Origin: Sandaracinus sp.
GTDB lineage: Bacteria > Myxococcota_A > Polyangia > Polyangiales > Houyiibacteriaceae
Reading direction: 5' to 3'
Assembly (NCBI GenBank): GCA_002699025.1
Contig: PABA01000176.1
Location: 1-64,000 of the forward strand
DNA: 64,000 nt
The position numbers and the translations under genes are program-made. The notes beneath the pieces are model-generated. The model was not told the origin of the DNA. It did no database searches and saw only the letters and a list, made by a program, of their open reading frames with translations. Below, piece by piece: positions 42,920-50,777 of the stretch (position 1 is its first letter; the number at the start of each line of letters is the position of its first letter).

Positions 42920-44613
42920 ACGGCGAAGCCGACGGCGAGCGCCGCCGCGGCGAGGAGCGCGTACCAGGTTCCCGTGAACGGCGTCAGCGGGCCCGGCGAC
43001 GCGGGCGGCGGGCGCGACGAGGCCATCGATGGTGGCGGCGCGCCGAGCGGGCTCTCGGGCTCCGCGACGGGCGCCTCCTCCTCGCGGGCCTTCCGGCGCT
43101 CGGGCTTCGCGCTCGTCTCCGCCGCCCCCCGAGCACGTGGCGCCGACTCGTCGGGCTCGGCGGCAGAGGCCTCCGCGGCGGGGGCCTCGGAGGCCTCGTT
43201 GCCAGGGGCCTCGGCGTCCGAGCCCTTCGCGCTCTCCGCCTCCGACGGTTCGTGCGGCGCCGCCGCCTTCGCGCCATCCGCGGAGGCCTTCGGGCTCGTC
43301 GCCTTCGAAGTCGCGCGGGGCGCCTCCGCCTTCGCGCTCTTCGACCCGCCGACGCGCGGGGCGACGATCGGCTCGGGCGTCGAAGGCGGCGGAGGCGGCG
43401 CGAGGGGCGCCGCCGCGGAGGGCGGAGGCGCCAGCGCCTCGGCGGGCAAGGCGGCCGGCGGCGGCGCGCTGATCTCGGCCACCTCGCCGGCCGGGGGCGG
43501 CGCCGAGCTCGGCCCGAAGTCGCTCGGGTCCGCGTCGTCGACGACGTCCTCCGCCGCCTTCTCGCGAGCCCGGCGGAGCCCGATGATGTCGTCGGCGAAG
43601 TGATCCGTGAGGAACGCGCCGAAGCGGAGCGGCGACGCCATCAAGCCGTTGGCGATGGCGTAGCTCTCGAGCTCGTGAAGGAAGTCCGCGGCGGTCGCGA
43701 AGCGCGCGTCCGGGTCGCGCGCGAGCGCCCGCTCGAGGACCGCCTGGATCCCCGCCTGGTCCGGCAGGCCGCGCTCCGGCAGGGCCGGCACCTCGGCCGC
43801 CCGCGCCTTCGCGAGCATCTCGTCCTCGGTCCCCTTGTAGAGGCGCCGGCCCGCGCAGAGCTCCCAGAGCAGGATGCCGGCGGCGAAGACGTCCGCGCGC
43901 GCGTCGATCTCCCGCCCGGACGCATGCTCCGGCGACATGTAGGCGCTCTTGCCGACCACGCGCGGCGCCGGCTGCACGCCGGTCGCCTCACCGCTCTGCC
44001 GCGCGTCGCGCTCGGCCTGGAAGGCGCGCGCGATCCCGAAGTCGCAGAGCTTCACCTCGCCCTCGAAGCTGATGAGCACGTTCGAAGGCGAGACGTCGCG
44101 ATGCACCACCCCGAGCGCGGCGCCGTCCTCGTCGCGCGCCCGGTGGGCGTAGTCGAGGGCCCGGAGCACCTCGCGGATCACGAAGAGCGCGAACTCGGCC
44201 GGGAGCGGCACGCGCGCCTTCGAGAGGCGCCGGAGGAGCTGGTGGAGGTCGAAGCCCTCCACGTAGTCCATGGCGATGAAGAGACGGCCCTCTTCCCGCC
44301 CGAAGTCGAAGACCTGCACCACGTTCGCGTGGTTGAGCTTCGCGGCGAGCTTGGCCTCCTCGCGGAGCATGGCGCGGAAGCCCGCCTGGTCCGAGAGGTG
44401 CGGCAGGACCTGCTTGACGACGACGTTCCGGGAGCCGCCGAGTGAGGTGCGCATCTTCGCGAGGAAGATGTCCGCCATGCCGCCCCGGCCGATGTGGTCG
44501 AAGAGCACGTAGCGGCCGAAGGCGCGCGGAAGCTCGCCCGGCCCCGCGTGCGCAGGGCGCCCCTGGACGCTCGGCGGAGCCCCCTGCTCCGCGCGTTTCA
44601 CCCCCTCGACCAT
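42901..44613 (-). CDS. Membrane-anchored serine/threonine protein kinase
   Basis: The 570-aa protein (ATG 44613) has a Hanks-type kinase domain from about 30 to 300: glycine loop IGRGGMADIFLAK, VVVKQVLPH with the ATP Lys, catalytic HRDVSPSN (the DVSPSN variant typical of myxobacterial kinases), KLCDFGIAR and SAYMSPEHASG. A ~200-residue Pro/Ala/Glu-rich linker and a single C-terminal transmembrane helix (WYALLAAAALAVGFAVYFLL) follow, with only an Arg outside, so the kinase faces the cytoplasm with no sensor beyond the membrane. GTG 44634 is an alternative start. It converges with the DUF2520 gene (19-bp overlap) and is divergent from the pilin-like gene. Confidence 0.92.
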   Translation of the reverse strand: MVEGVKRAEQGAPPSVQGRPAHAGPGELPRAFGRYVLFDHIGRGGMADIFLAKMRTSLGGSRNVVVKQVLPHLSDQAGFRAMLREEAKLAAKLNHANVVQVFDFGREEGRLFIAMDYVEGFDLHQLLRRLSKARVPLPAEFALFVIREVLRALDYAHRARDEDGAALGVVHRDVSPSNVLISFEGEVKLCDFGIARAFQAERDARQSGEATGVQPAPRVVGKSAYMSPEHASGREIDARADVFAAGILLWELCAGRRLYKGTEDEMLAKARAAEVPALPERGLPDQAGIQAVLERALARDPDARFATAADFLHELESYAIANGLMASPLRFGAFLTDHFADDIIGLRRAREKAAEDVVDDADPSDFGPSSAPPPAGEVAEISAPPPAALPAEALAPPPSAAAPLAPPPPPSTPEPIVAPRVGGSKSAKAEAPRATSKATSPKASADGAKAAAPHEPSEAESAKGSDAEAPGNEASEAPAAEASAAEPDESAPRARGAAETSAKPERRKAREEEAPVAEPESPLGAPPPSMASSRPPPASPGPLTPFTGTWYALLAAAALAVGFAVYFLLR

Positions 44614-44711
44614 CGAACGACGAAGGTGTGACACGAGGGCTCACCCTTTGTCGAGCGGAGCGCGTCACGAGCGGGGTTCGCGCGGATCGCCGGCTCGGCT
44701 ATGCTCGCGGC

Positions 44712-45212
44712 GTGCGTCGCCTCGTCCAGGACAGCCGCGGGCTCTCCACCGTCGAGTACATCGTGATCATCGTGCTGGTCGCGGTGCTCGGGATCATCGC
44801 CTGGCAGCTGCTCGGCGAGTCCGTCGAGGATCGGGTGAGCGACGCGACCACCGAGATCGGTGGGATCGGCCAGGCCGGCGCGGCCGGGCGGGCTCGCGGG
44901 GGCGCCGGTGGAGAAGGGGGCGGCGGGGCCGGCGACGACGCCGAGGAGATCGGCGACGACCGCGATCCCACGAAGGCGACGAACGTGGCGAGCGGAGGGA
45001 ACGCCGGCGGCGCGGCCGCCAGCGGAGGCGGCGAGGGAACGGAGACGGCCGGCATCGTCACCCGTTCGAGCGAGGGAGGCCCGTCGGTCTACACGGTCGA
45101 GGACGACGGCGGCGGGAACGGGAACGCGATCTGGATCACGCTCGGCCTGATCGTGATCTTCATGATCGCGGGCGTGGTCGTGCTCGGGAAGCTGCGCGGC
45201 AAGGCCCGCTGA
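44712..45212 (+). CDS. Flp-type prepilin-like protein with second membrane segment
   Basis: The 166-aa product starts at GTG 44712. Residues 1-10 are a short basic leader ending in Gly10, followed by L-S-T-V-E-Y-I-V-I-I, which fits the G|xxxxEY processing site and hydrophobic helix of Flp/Tad pilins. Unlike short Flp pilins it continues with a ~95-residue Gly/Ala/Asp-rich low-complexity region and ends in a second hydrophobic segment (AIWITLGLIVIFMIAGVVVLG) with a basic tail. It may be a pseudopilin or a membrane-tethered pilin-like protein. No tad assembly genes are in the window. It is divergent from the Ser/Thr kinase gene and followed by a palindrome array. Confidence 0.65.
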   Translation: MRRLVQDSRGLSTVEYIVIIVLVAVLGIIAWQLLGESVEDRVSDATTEIGGIGQAGAAGRARGGAGGEGGGGAGDDAEEIGDDRDPTKATNVASGGNAGGAAASGGGEGTETAGIVTRSSEGGPSVYTVEDDGGGNGNAIWITLGLIVIFMIAGVVVLGKLRGKAR

Positions 45213-45769
45213 GCCCCGATCCGTCCACGCGACCGAGGGGTAGAACCGGGCCAGACGCCCGAGCCGCCCTCCGCAGGACGCCCGGGCCGCCGTCCGCAGG
45301 ACGCCCGAGCCGCCCTCCGCAGGACGCGTCCGCAGGACGCCCGAGCCACCGTCCGCAGGACGCCCGGGCCGCCGTCCGCAGGACGCCCGAGCCCCGTCCG
45401 CAGGACGCCCGAGCCACCGTCCGCAGGACGCCCGGGCCACCGTCCGCAGGTCGCCCGAGCCCCGTCCGCAGGACGTCCGAGCCCCGTCCGCAGGACGTCC
45501 GAGCCCCGTCCGCAGGACGTCCGGGCCGCCGTCCGCAGGACGGCGTCCGCAGGACGCCCGAGCCACCGTCCGCAGGACGCCCGAGCCACCGTCCGCAGGA
45601 CGCCCGAGCCACCGTCCGCAGGACGCCCGAGCCACCGTCCCGAGGACGCCCGAGCCGCCGTCTGCAGGACGCCGGAGCCGCCCTCCTCAGGACGCGTCCG
45701 CAGGGCTTCGCGCCGAGGCGCGCGTAACCTTTCCGGCCCCTCGGACGTGGTCCCGGCGAAAGGACCCCC
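45213..45769. other. Non-coding gap filled by a palindromic repeat array
   Basis: The 557-bp gap between the Flp-like gene and the FAD-oxidoreductase gene is almost entirely the tandem array at 45255-45704. ORFs across it on both strands are products of the repeat and not credible. The last ~65 bp must contain the promoter or leader for the oxidoreductase, of which only a purine-rich stretch (CGAAAGGACC) before ATG 45770 is visible. Confidence 0.6.
45255..45704. repeat. Tandem array of about 21 palindrome-bearing units of 22-23 bp
   Basis: Units follow the pattern ACGCCCGAGCCACCGTCCGCAGG (23 bp) with common variants that lose one base (22 bp) or change GAG to GGG and ACC to GCC or CCC. Each carries the 13-mer CGTCCGCAGGACG across the unit border, a 5-bp inverted repeat around GCA. 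Three units are shortened to little more than this 13-mer. The palindrome is the best conserved part; between copies only ~9-10 bases remain. Confidence 0.93.
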
Positions 45770-47041
45770 ATGCCCGAACCGACCCGCCCCTCCGCCCTCG
45801 TCGTCGGCGCCGGCCTCGCCGGCCTCACCGCCGCCCTCGAGCTCGCCCAGCGCGGCGCCTCCGTCGAGGTCTGGGACCCGGCCCCGCCCGGCGGCCGCGC
45901 CCGAAGCCGCACCCACGCCGGCGCCATCGTGGACCTCGGCCCCCACGCGCTCTACACCGCCGGCGCCGCCGCCCGGCACTTCGCCCACCTCGGCCTCACC
46001 CTCGAGGGCGGCTCCCCGGCCCCCCTCCTCCTCCGCCGAGGCGACGCGCTCCACCCCTTCCCCACCGGCGCCTGGTCCCTGCTCCGCTGCAGCGGCCTGG
46101 CCTTCCCCGCCCGCCTCGAGCTGGCAGGGGTCCTCCTCCGCCTCCCGCGCACGCGCGCGGAGGGCTCGGCCGCGGCGTGGATCGACGGCCACGACCACCC
46201 GGACACGCGCGCCTTCCTCCGCGCCCTCGCGCGCCTGAGCTGCTACGGCGGCGACCTCGGCCGCATGGACGTGGGCGCCCTCCTCGCCCAGCTCCGCCAG
46301 GCCACCGCCGGCGTCCGCTACCTCGACGGCGGCTGGCAGCGCCTCGTGGACGCGCTCTCGAACCGCGCCCGCGCCGCCGGCGTCGTCTTCGCCCGCCACG
46401 CCGCCCGAGCCCTCCGCCCGAGCGACACCGGCTGGCGGGTCGAAGCCCGGGGCGCCGTCCGCGAAGTCCCACACGTCGTCCTCGCCCTCCCCCCGAGCCG
46501 GGCCGCCGAGCTCGCCCCCGAGCCCACGCCCCACGCCGAGCTCCCCCTTCGCGCCGCCGCCGCCCGCGCCGAAGCCGTCGAGGTCGCCTCCCTCGCCGTC
46601 GTCCTCGGCGAGCTCCCGCGCCGCCGCGCCCCCTTCGCCCTCGACCTCGAGCGCCCCCTCTACGCCAGCGTCTTCTCGAACGCCGCGGAGCTCCGCCTCG
46701 ACCCCACGGACCCACGCCCCCGCCACGTGGTCCAGGTCGTCGCCTACGATCCGCCCCACCCGGTCGAGGCCCTCGAGGCGCACCTCGACCTCCTCCAGCC
46801 CGGCTGGCGCGCCCACGTGCTCTTCCGCCGCTTCGCGCCCGCCCTCACCGTGCACCACGGCTTCCCCGACCACACGCGCGGCGGGCTCGCGGGCCGCCCC
46901 CCCGTCGCCCTCGCCCCGGGCCTCGCGCTCGCAGGAGACGGCGTGGGGAGCGAGGGTCTCCTCGCCGACGCGGCCGTCGCGAGCGCCCTCGCCGCCGCCG
47001 ACCACCTCCTGCCGGCGCGCGCCCGGAGCGACGCCGCGTGA
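45770..47041 (+). CDS. FAD-dependent oxidoreductase (phytoene desaturase/amine oxidase-like)
   Basis: The 423-aa flavoprotein has an N-terminal dinucleotide-binding motif LVVGAGLAGLTAALELA (~9-25), then PGGRARSRTHAGAIVDLGPH (the GGR and D-x-GPH elements of the phytoene desaturase/protoporphyrinogen oxidase group), and near the C-terminus LALAGDGVGSEGLLADAAVAS, the FAD-contacting end motif. It is soluble with no signal peptide. Its stop overlaps the GTG of an ECF41-type sigma factor gene. In ECF41 systems the partner is often a carboxymuconolactone decarboxylase, oxidoreductase or epimerase, so it may be the sigma factor's conserved partner. The substrate is unknown. Confidence 0.83.
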   Translation: MPEPTRPSALVVGAGLAGLTAALELAQRGASVEVWDPAPPGGRARSRTHAGAIVDLGPHALYTAGAAARHFAHLGLTLEGGSPAPLLLRRGDALHPFPTGAWSLLRCSGLAFPARLELAGVLLRLPRTRAEGSAAAWIDGHDHPDTRAFLRALARLSCYGGDLGRMDVGALLAQLRQATAGVRYLDGGWQRLVDALSNRARAAGVVFARHAARALRPSDTGWRVEARGAVREVPHVVLALPPSRAAELAPEPTPHAELPLRAAAARAEAVEVASLAVVLGELPRRRAPFALDLERPLYASVFSNAAELRLDPTDPRPRHVVQVVAYDPPHPVEALEAHLDLLQPGWRAHVLFRRFAPALTVHHGFPDHTRGGLAGRPPVALAPGLALAGDGVGSEGLLADAAVASALAAADHLLPARARSDAA

Positions 47042-47979
47042 GCGCTATGCTCGAGACCATGGGCGAGCTCGCGGACGTCTTCGAGGCCCACCGGCGCCGG
47101 CTCTGGGGCCTCTGCTACCGGCTCACGGGCAGCGGCGCCGACGCCGACGAGCTCGTCCAGGAGACCTTCGCCCGCGCCCTCGAGCGACCGCCGCCCGACC
47201 GCAGCCGGCCCTGGGGGCCGTGGCTGACCCGCGTGGCCGCGAACCTCGCCCGGGACGCGCTCCGCAAGCGCCGCCGTCGAGGGTACGTCGGCCCCTGGCT
47301 CCCCGAGCCGGTCGAGACCCGCGACGGCCCCGACCCGCTCGTCGAGGGGCCGCTCCCGCCGGACGCCCGCTACGAGCAGCGCGAGAGCGCCACCCTCGCC
47401 TTCCTCGTGGCCCTGGAAGCGCTCACCCCGAAGCAGCGCGCCGTGCTCCTGCTGCGCGACGTCTACGACCTGAGCACGCGCGAGACCGCCGCCGCCCTCG
47501 AGCTGAAGGAGGGCGCCGTGAAGGTGTTGCTCCATCGCGCCCGCGCCGCCCTCGAAGGCTACGACGCCCGCCGACCCCGCTCGCTCGACGCGGAGGCGGC
47601 GGCGACGCGGCATCTCCTCGAGCGGCTGCTCCTCGCCCTCGGCCGCGGGGAGGTCGAGCCCATCCGGGCGCTCCTCCACGAGGACGTCGTGTCCATCAAC
47701 GACGGCGCCGGGTCGTACCACGCGGCTCGCCGGCCCGTCGGCGGCGTGGACCGGGTCGCCCTCTTCCTCCACAAGACGCGCGGCCGGGCGCTCCACGCGC
47801 TGCGCCCCGTGCAGCTCAACGGGCTGCCGGCCGTGCTCGTCGAGCAGGAGCCCCGGCGCCCGGGTTGGCCCCCGCGGGCGGCGCTCCTGCTCGAAGTCGA
47901 GGGGGAGCGCATCCGGCGGCTGCTCGGGATCGTGGCCGACGCCAAGCTCGCCCGGCTGCCCTTCGACGCGGCGGCCTGA
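47038..47979 (+). CDS. ECF41-type RNA polymerase sigma factor with C-terminal SnoaL-like domain
   Basis: The 313-aa protein has sigma region 2 (YRLTGSGADADELVQETFARALE), region 4 (LTPKQRAVLLLRDVYDLSTR, then KVLLHRARAALEG) and, between them, YVGPWLPEPV, the WLPEP-type linker of the ECF41/SigJ group. The last ~110 residues form the extra NTF2/SnoaL-like domain that in ECF41 proteins controls sigma activity. The conserved DGGGK element appears here as DGAGSYHAA. No anti-sigma factor gene is adjacent, as expected for this group. GTG 47038 overlaps the oxidoreductase stop (GTGA); ATG 47047 is also possible. It probably autoregulates expression of the upstream flavoprotein gene. Confidence 0.88.
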   Translation: MSAMLETMGELADVFEAHRRRLWGLCYRLTGSGADADELVQETFARALERPPPDRSRPWGPWLTRVAANLARDALRKRRRRGYVGPWLPEPVETRDGPDPLVEGPLPPDARYEQRESATLAFLVALEALTPKQRAVLLLRDVYDLSTRETAAALELKEGAVKVLLHRARAALEGYDARRPRSLDAEAAATRHLLERLLLALGRGEVEPIRALLHEDVVSINDGAGSYHAARRPVGGVDRVALFLHKTRGRALHALRPVQLNGLPAVLVEQEPRRPGWPPRAALLLEVEGERIRRLLGIVADAKLARLPFDAAA

Positions 47980-48195
47980 GCGCGCCGGCGAGCGCGACAC
48001 CGGTCGCGCGGAGGCGCGCCGGCGGAGGCGGGCGGGTGTCGCGAGGAGGCGCGCGGGTCCTCGCGCAGGCGGCGTCGGTCGCTCACCGCCCGGGGCCCCG
48101 CTCCCCGCGGCGTCCGCCCTCCCCCCTCGACGGGCGCGGCGGGATCGGCGACACTCGCTCGGACCTCAGGCTTTAGCCCCCGCTGCTCCTCGAAC

Positions 48196-48888
48196 GTGGC
48201 TGCCGAAACCGAAGCCAACCGCTCCGCCCCGCCCGCCTCCGGGCCGCCTCCGACGCCCGAGCAGGCCGACACGGCGTTCCTCGATCATCTGCGCCAGGCC
48301 GGGCTCGTCCACGAGCTGACCGACTCGCTGCGCGGCATCCTCCTCGAGCGGCTCGAGCCGCGGGACGACGAGGACGCCCGCCGGCTCGACCTCCTGGCGC
48401 TCTACTACGGCACCGAGGATCCGGAGGTGCGCGCGCGGCGCATGCAGAAGGATCGGTGGGTCCTCCACGACGACCAGGACCGCGTCTCCGCCCACGACCT
48501 CGTCCGGCGCCTCACGGAGCTCGCCCCCGAGCTCGGCGAGGTCAGCCTCGAGCGCATCGGCAGCGACGACGGCCCCCTGGTCCTCCGCGCCGGCGAGCAC
48601 CTCAGCGCCGTGACCGACGTCGAAGAGGACGACGACGACCTGGACACGGGGCAGATCGACCTCTCCGAGATCGAGGAGCAGGTCTCGGTGACCGTGCGCA
48701 GCCTGGTCCGGGCCGTGAACGTGCTCCTCGACCGCCACGGCGTGCGCGAGCGCTTCGTGCCGCTCCGGGGCGACGGCCGGCGCGAAGCCTTCCTGGCGGC
48801 GGGCGTCTCCGAGGCGCTCAGCCTGTGCAACGGCGCCTGCCTCGAAGAGGACTCGCCCGAGCGCTTGATGGAATTCGCGGCCTGGTGA
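48196..48888 (+). CDS. Acidic protein of unknown function
   Basis: The 230-aa product (GTG 48196) is strongly acidic, with an Asp-rich stretch VEEDDDDLDTGQIDLSE at about 137-153 between two helical parts. The last ~70 residues (SVTVRSLVRAVNVLLDRHGV, then FVPLRGDGRREAFLAAGV) look like a small alpha/beta domain. No signal peptide or membrane segment; no family recognised. It ends 7 bp before the next gene, so the two form an operon. Confidence 0.65.
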   Translation: MAAETEANRSAPPASGPPPTPEQADTAFLDHLRQAGLVHELTDSLRGILLERLEPRDDEDARRLDLLALYYGTEDPEVRARRMQKDRWVLHDDQDRVSAHDLVRRLTELAPELGEVSLERIGSDDGPLVLRAGEHLSAVTDVEEDDDDLDTGQIDLSEIEEQVSVTVRSLVRAVNVLLDRHGVRERFVPLRGDGRREAFLAAGVSEALSLCNGACLEEDSPERLMEFAAW

Positions 48889-48895
48889 GCGGGCC

Positions 48896-49954
48896 GTGAC
48901 GCCCACGCGCAGCGGGAGCGTCCCCTTCGAGCGCCAGTGGGCGCCGCTGGACGCCCTGCGCGCCCGCCTGATCCGCGCCCTCGGCGCCCCCGGTCGGCGC
49001 CTGGTGGTCGACCGGGAGCTCCGCGTCGGCCTCGGCGCCACGCTCGCCGTCGGCGTCGCTCTCCTCGGCGCGTCCACGCTCCCGATGTGGATGCTGGCGC
49101 TCGGGCCGATCCTCCTCGGCGTCCCCCACGTGCTCGGCGACCTGCGCTACCTCGTCGTCCGCCGGGGCCTCCACCGCCGCAAGGCGCTCATCGTGCTCGC
49201 CGGGGGCCCGCTCCTGGCGGCCGCCGCCACCGCCACCGTGCTGCCCGCGCTCCTCGGCTGCGCCGGCGCCCTCCTGGTCGCGCGCACCACCCCCACGCGC
49301 CGCTTCGTCGGCCTCGCCATCGTCAGCGCGCTCGTCGCGGCCGCCATCGAAGCCGGCTGGTGGGCCGACCTCGTCTTCGCCCACGCCCACAACCTCGTCG
49401 CCGTCCTCCTCTGGCTCACCTGGCGCCCTCGCCGCGGGCGCTGGCACTGGCTGCCCGTCGTCGCCTACGGCCTCGCGCTCGCGGCCCTCGCCCTCGGCTG
49501 GACCGACCCGCTCCTCGAGGCGAGCGGCGGCCTCTGGACGGCCTGGGAGGGCCTCGACGTCGACACGATGCAGTGGAGCCTCGCGGGCCCGCTCGACCCG
49601 GACCTCGGCCTCCGCCTCGTGCTGACCTTCGCCTTCGCCCAGTCGATCCACTACGCCGTCTGGCTGCGGCTCGTCCCCGAGGAGGACCGCGCGCGCCCGA
49701 CCCCGCGCACCTTCCGGGCGAGCTGGCACGCGCTCTACCGCGACCTCGGCCCGGTCGTCCTCGGCCTCGCCGGCGTCGCCGCGCTCGGCGTAGCGCTCTG
49801 GGCCCTCGTGGGCCTCGCCGACGCGCGGATGGGCTACCTGCGCATGGCCATCACGCACGGCCACCTCGAGCTCGTGGCGCTCGCGCTCCTCTTCACCGAG
49901 GGGCGCCCGGGGAGCCGCGACGGCGCGTCCGAGGCCGCGGCCCAGCGCGGTTGA
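48896..49954 (+). CDS. Polytopic membrane protein with Brp/Blh-like histidine motifs
   Basis: The 352-aa protein (GTG 48896) has about eight to nine hydrophobic helices. Histidines fall within or at the edge of helices: GVPHVLGDLRY (~80-90), DLVFAHAHNLVAVLLW (~157-172), FAQSIHYAVWLRL (~245-257) and MAITHGHLELVALALL near the end. The GxPHxxxD spacing is the same as in the Brp/Blh family of beta-carotene-cleaving membrane dioxygenases, where histidines bind iron. Overall similarity was not tested, so assignment is tentative; an unrelated His-rich membrane enzyme is the alternative. It follows the acidic protein gene by 7 bp and is ~1 kb from a phytoene-desaturase-like flavoprotein. Confidence 0.55.
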   Translation: MTPTRSGSVPFERQWAPLDALRARLIRALGAPGRRLVVDRELRVGLGATLAVGVALLGASTLPMWMLALGPILLGVPHVLGDLRYLVVRRGLHRRKALIVLAGGPLLAAAATATVLPALLGCAGALLVARTTPTRRFVGLAIVSALVAAAIEAGWWADLVFAHAHNLVAVLLWLTWRPRRGRWHWLPVVAYGLALAALALGWTDPLLEASGGLWTAWEGLDVDTMQWSLAGPLDPDLGLRLVLTFAFAQSIHYAVWLRLVPEEDRARPTPRTFRASWHALYRDLGPVVLGLAGVAALGVALWALVGLADARMGYLRMAITHGHLELVALALLFTEGRPGSRDGASEAAAQRG

Positions 49955-50101
49955 GCGAGCGCGCGCGATGAAGGCGCTCGGTCACCGCCGCTCCTCGGTC
50001 ATCCACCCGCCGTCATTCGCGCGCGCCGCAGCGCGCCGGCTCGCGCGGGCCGCCCCGGGCGCGAGCCCGCCTGCTCGGAGCGACGCCCCTCCGCGGCGGC
50101 C

Positions 50102-50470
50102 TCACTCGGCGGCGACGGGGAGCGAATCGATGGCCCGGCGCCAGTCGTCGTAGGTCGCCCGGTCGGGTCGGCGCACGGCCCGCACGGAGCTGGTGAGCAC
50201 GGGACCCCGCGCGAAGTAGAGCGCGCTCCCGACCCGCGGCGTGAAGCTGTGCATGCGCACGCGCTCGCCCTGCCGGTGGACCATCGTCGCGACCACCTGG
50301 GTGACCGCCTCGTGGTCGATGCTCCAGGTCCCGCTCCGCCGGTCGCGCACGCCCACGCAGACGTCGCCGCGCATCAGGTACTCGCTGTTGCGCGTCACGA
50401 AGAGCTTGTAGATTCGCCGCTCGCGGTCCCTACGCACCTTCGCCCTACGCGCCGTGTCCCTACGCACCAT
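50102..50470 (-). CDS. Small protein sharing a domain with the 24441-25112 product
   Basis: The 122-aa protein (ATG 50470, GGAAGG ~12 bases upstream) has a very basic N-terminal ~20 residues (VRRDTARRAKVRRDRERR) and then a beta-rich domain: FVTRNSEYLMRGDVCVGVRD, a WSIDHEAV stretch with His, SFTPRVGSALYFARG and LTSSVRAVRRPDRATY. The same ordered elements occur in the 223-aa protein encoded at 24441-25112. No known family was recognised. The basic tail suggests nucleic acid or membrane-surface contact. It is divergent from the SDR gene at 50778. Confidence 0.65.
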   Translation of the reverse strand: MVRRDTARRAKVRRDRERRIYKLFVTRNSEYLMRGDVCVGVRDRRSGTWSIDHEAVTQVVATMVHRQGERVRMHSFTPRVGSALYFARGPVLTSSVRAVRRPDRATYDDWRRAIDSLPVAAE

Positions 50471-50777
50471 GGCCTCACCCGTTCCTTCCACCCCGTCCGA
50501 GGGGAGGAAGAGCAGGGCGCGTGCCAGATGGGCCGCTTCACGAAAAGTGCAGCAATTTCGAATGTCCGGTCTTCGCCGGACACGCGAAGGACACACGAGT
50601 GGCGACTCGAGCCGCCAGCCGCGGTCGCCACCGGCCGCTCGAGCGGCCCCTCCTCAACTGGGGACGCCACCCCCGAATGAACCACGATTCATCTTTACGC
50701 CACCGGCCCCTCGCCCCATCCTTCGCCGCGACACGAAGCAGGACGCCGCCGTCGAGGCGGCGCGAGAAGGAGCGAGC
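50471..50777. other. Divergent intergenic region
   Basis: These 307 bp separate the minus-strand small protein gene and the plus-strand SDR gene. A less GC-rich patch at about 50536-50570 (AAAAGTGCAGCAATTTCG) could hold a promoter, but no -35/-10 pair of good quality was found. A ribosome binding site (AAGGAG) precedes ATG 50778. Confidence 0.5.

Noticed and set aside
45255-45704. Possible CRISPR array
   Set aside because: Units are only 22-23 bp in total with no unique spacers; the part between palindromes is itself repeated, and no cas gene is nearby.
45089-47005. 638-codon minus-strand reading frame through the palindrome array and the oxidoreductase gene
   Set aside because: Its repetitive part (SCGRWLGRPADGGSG) is just the minisatellite read as protein, and the rest is antisense to a gene with clear FAD motifs.
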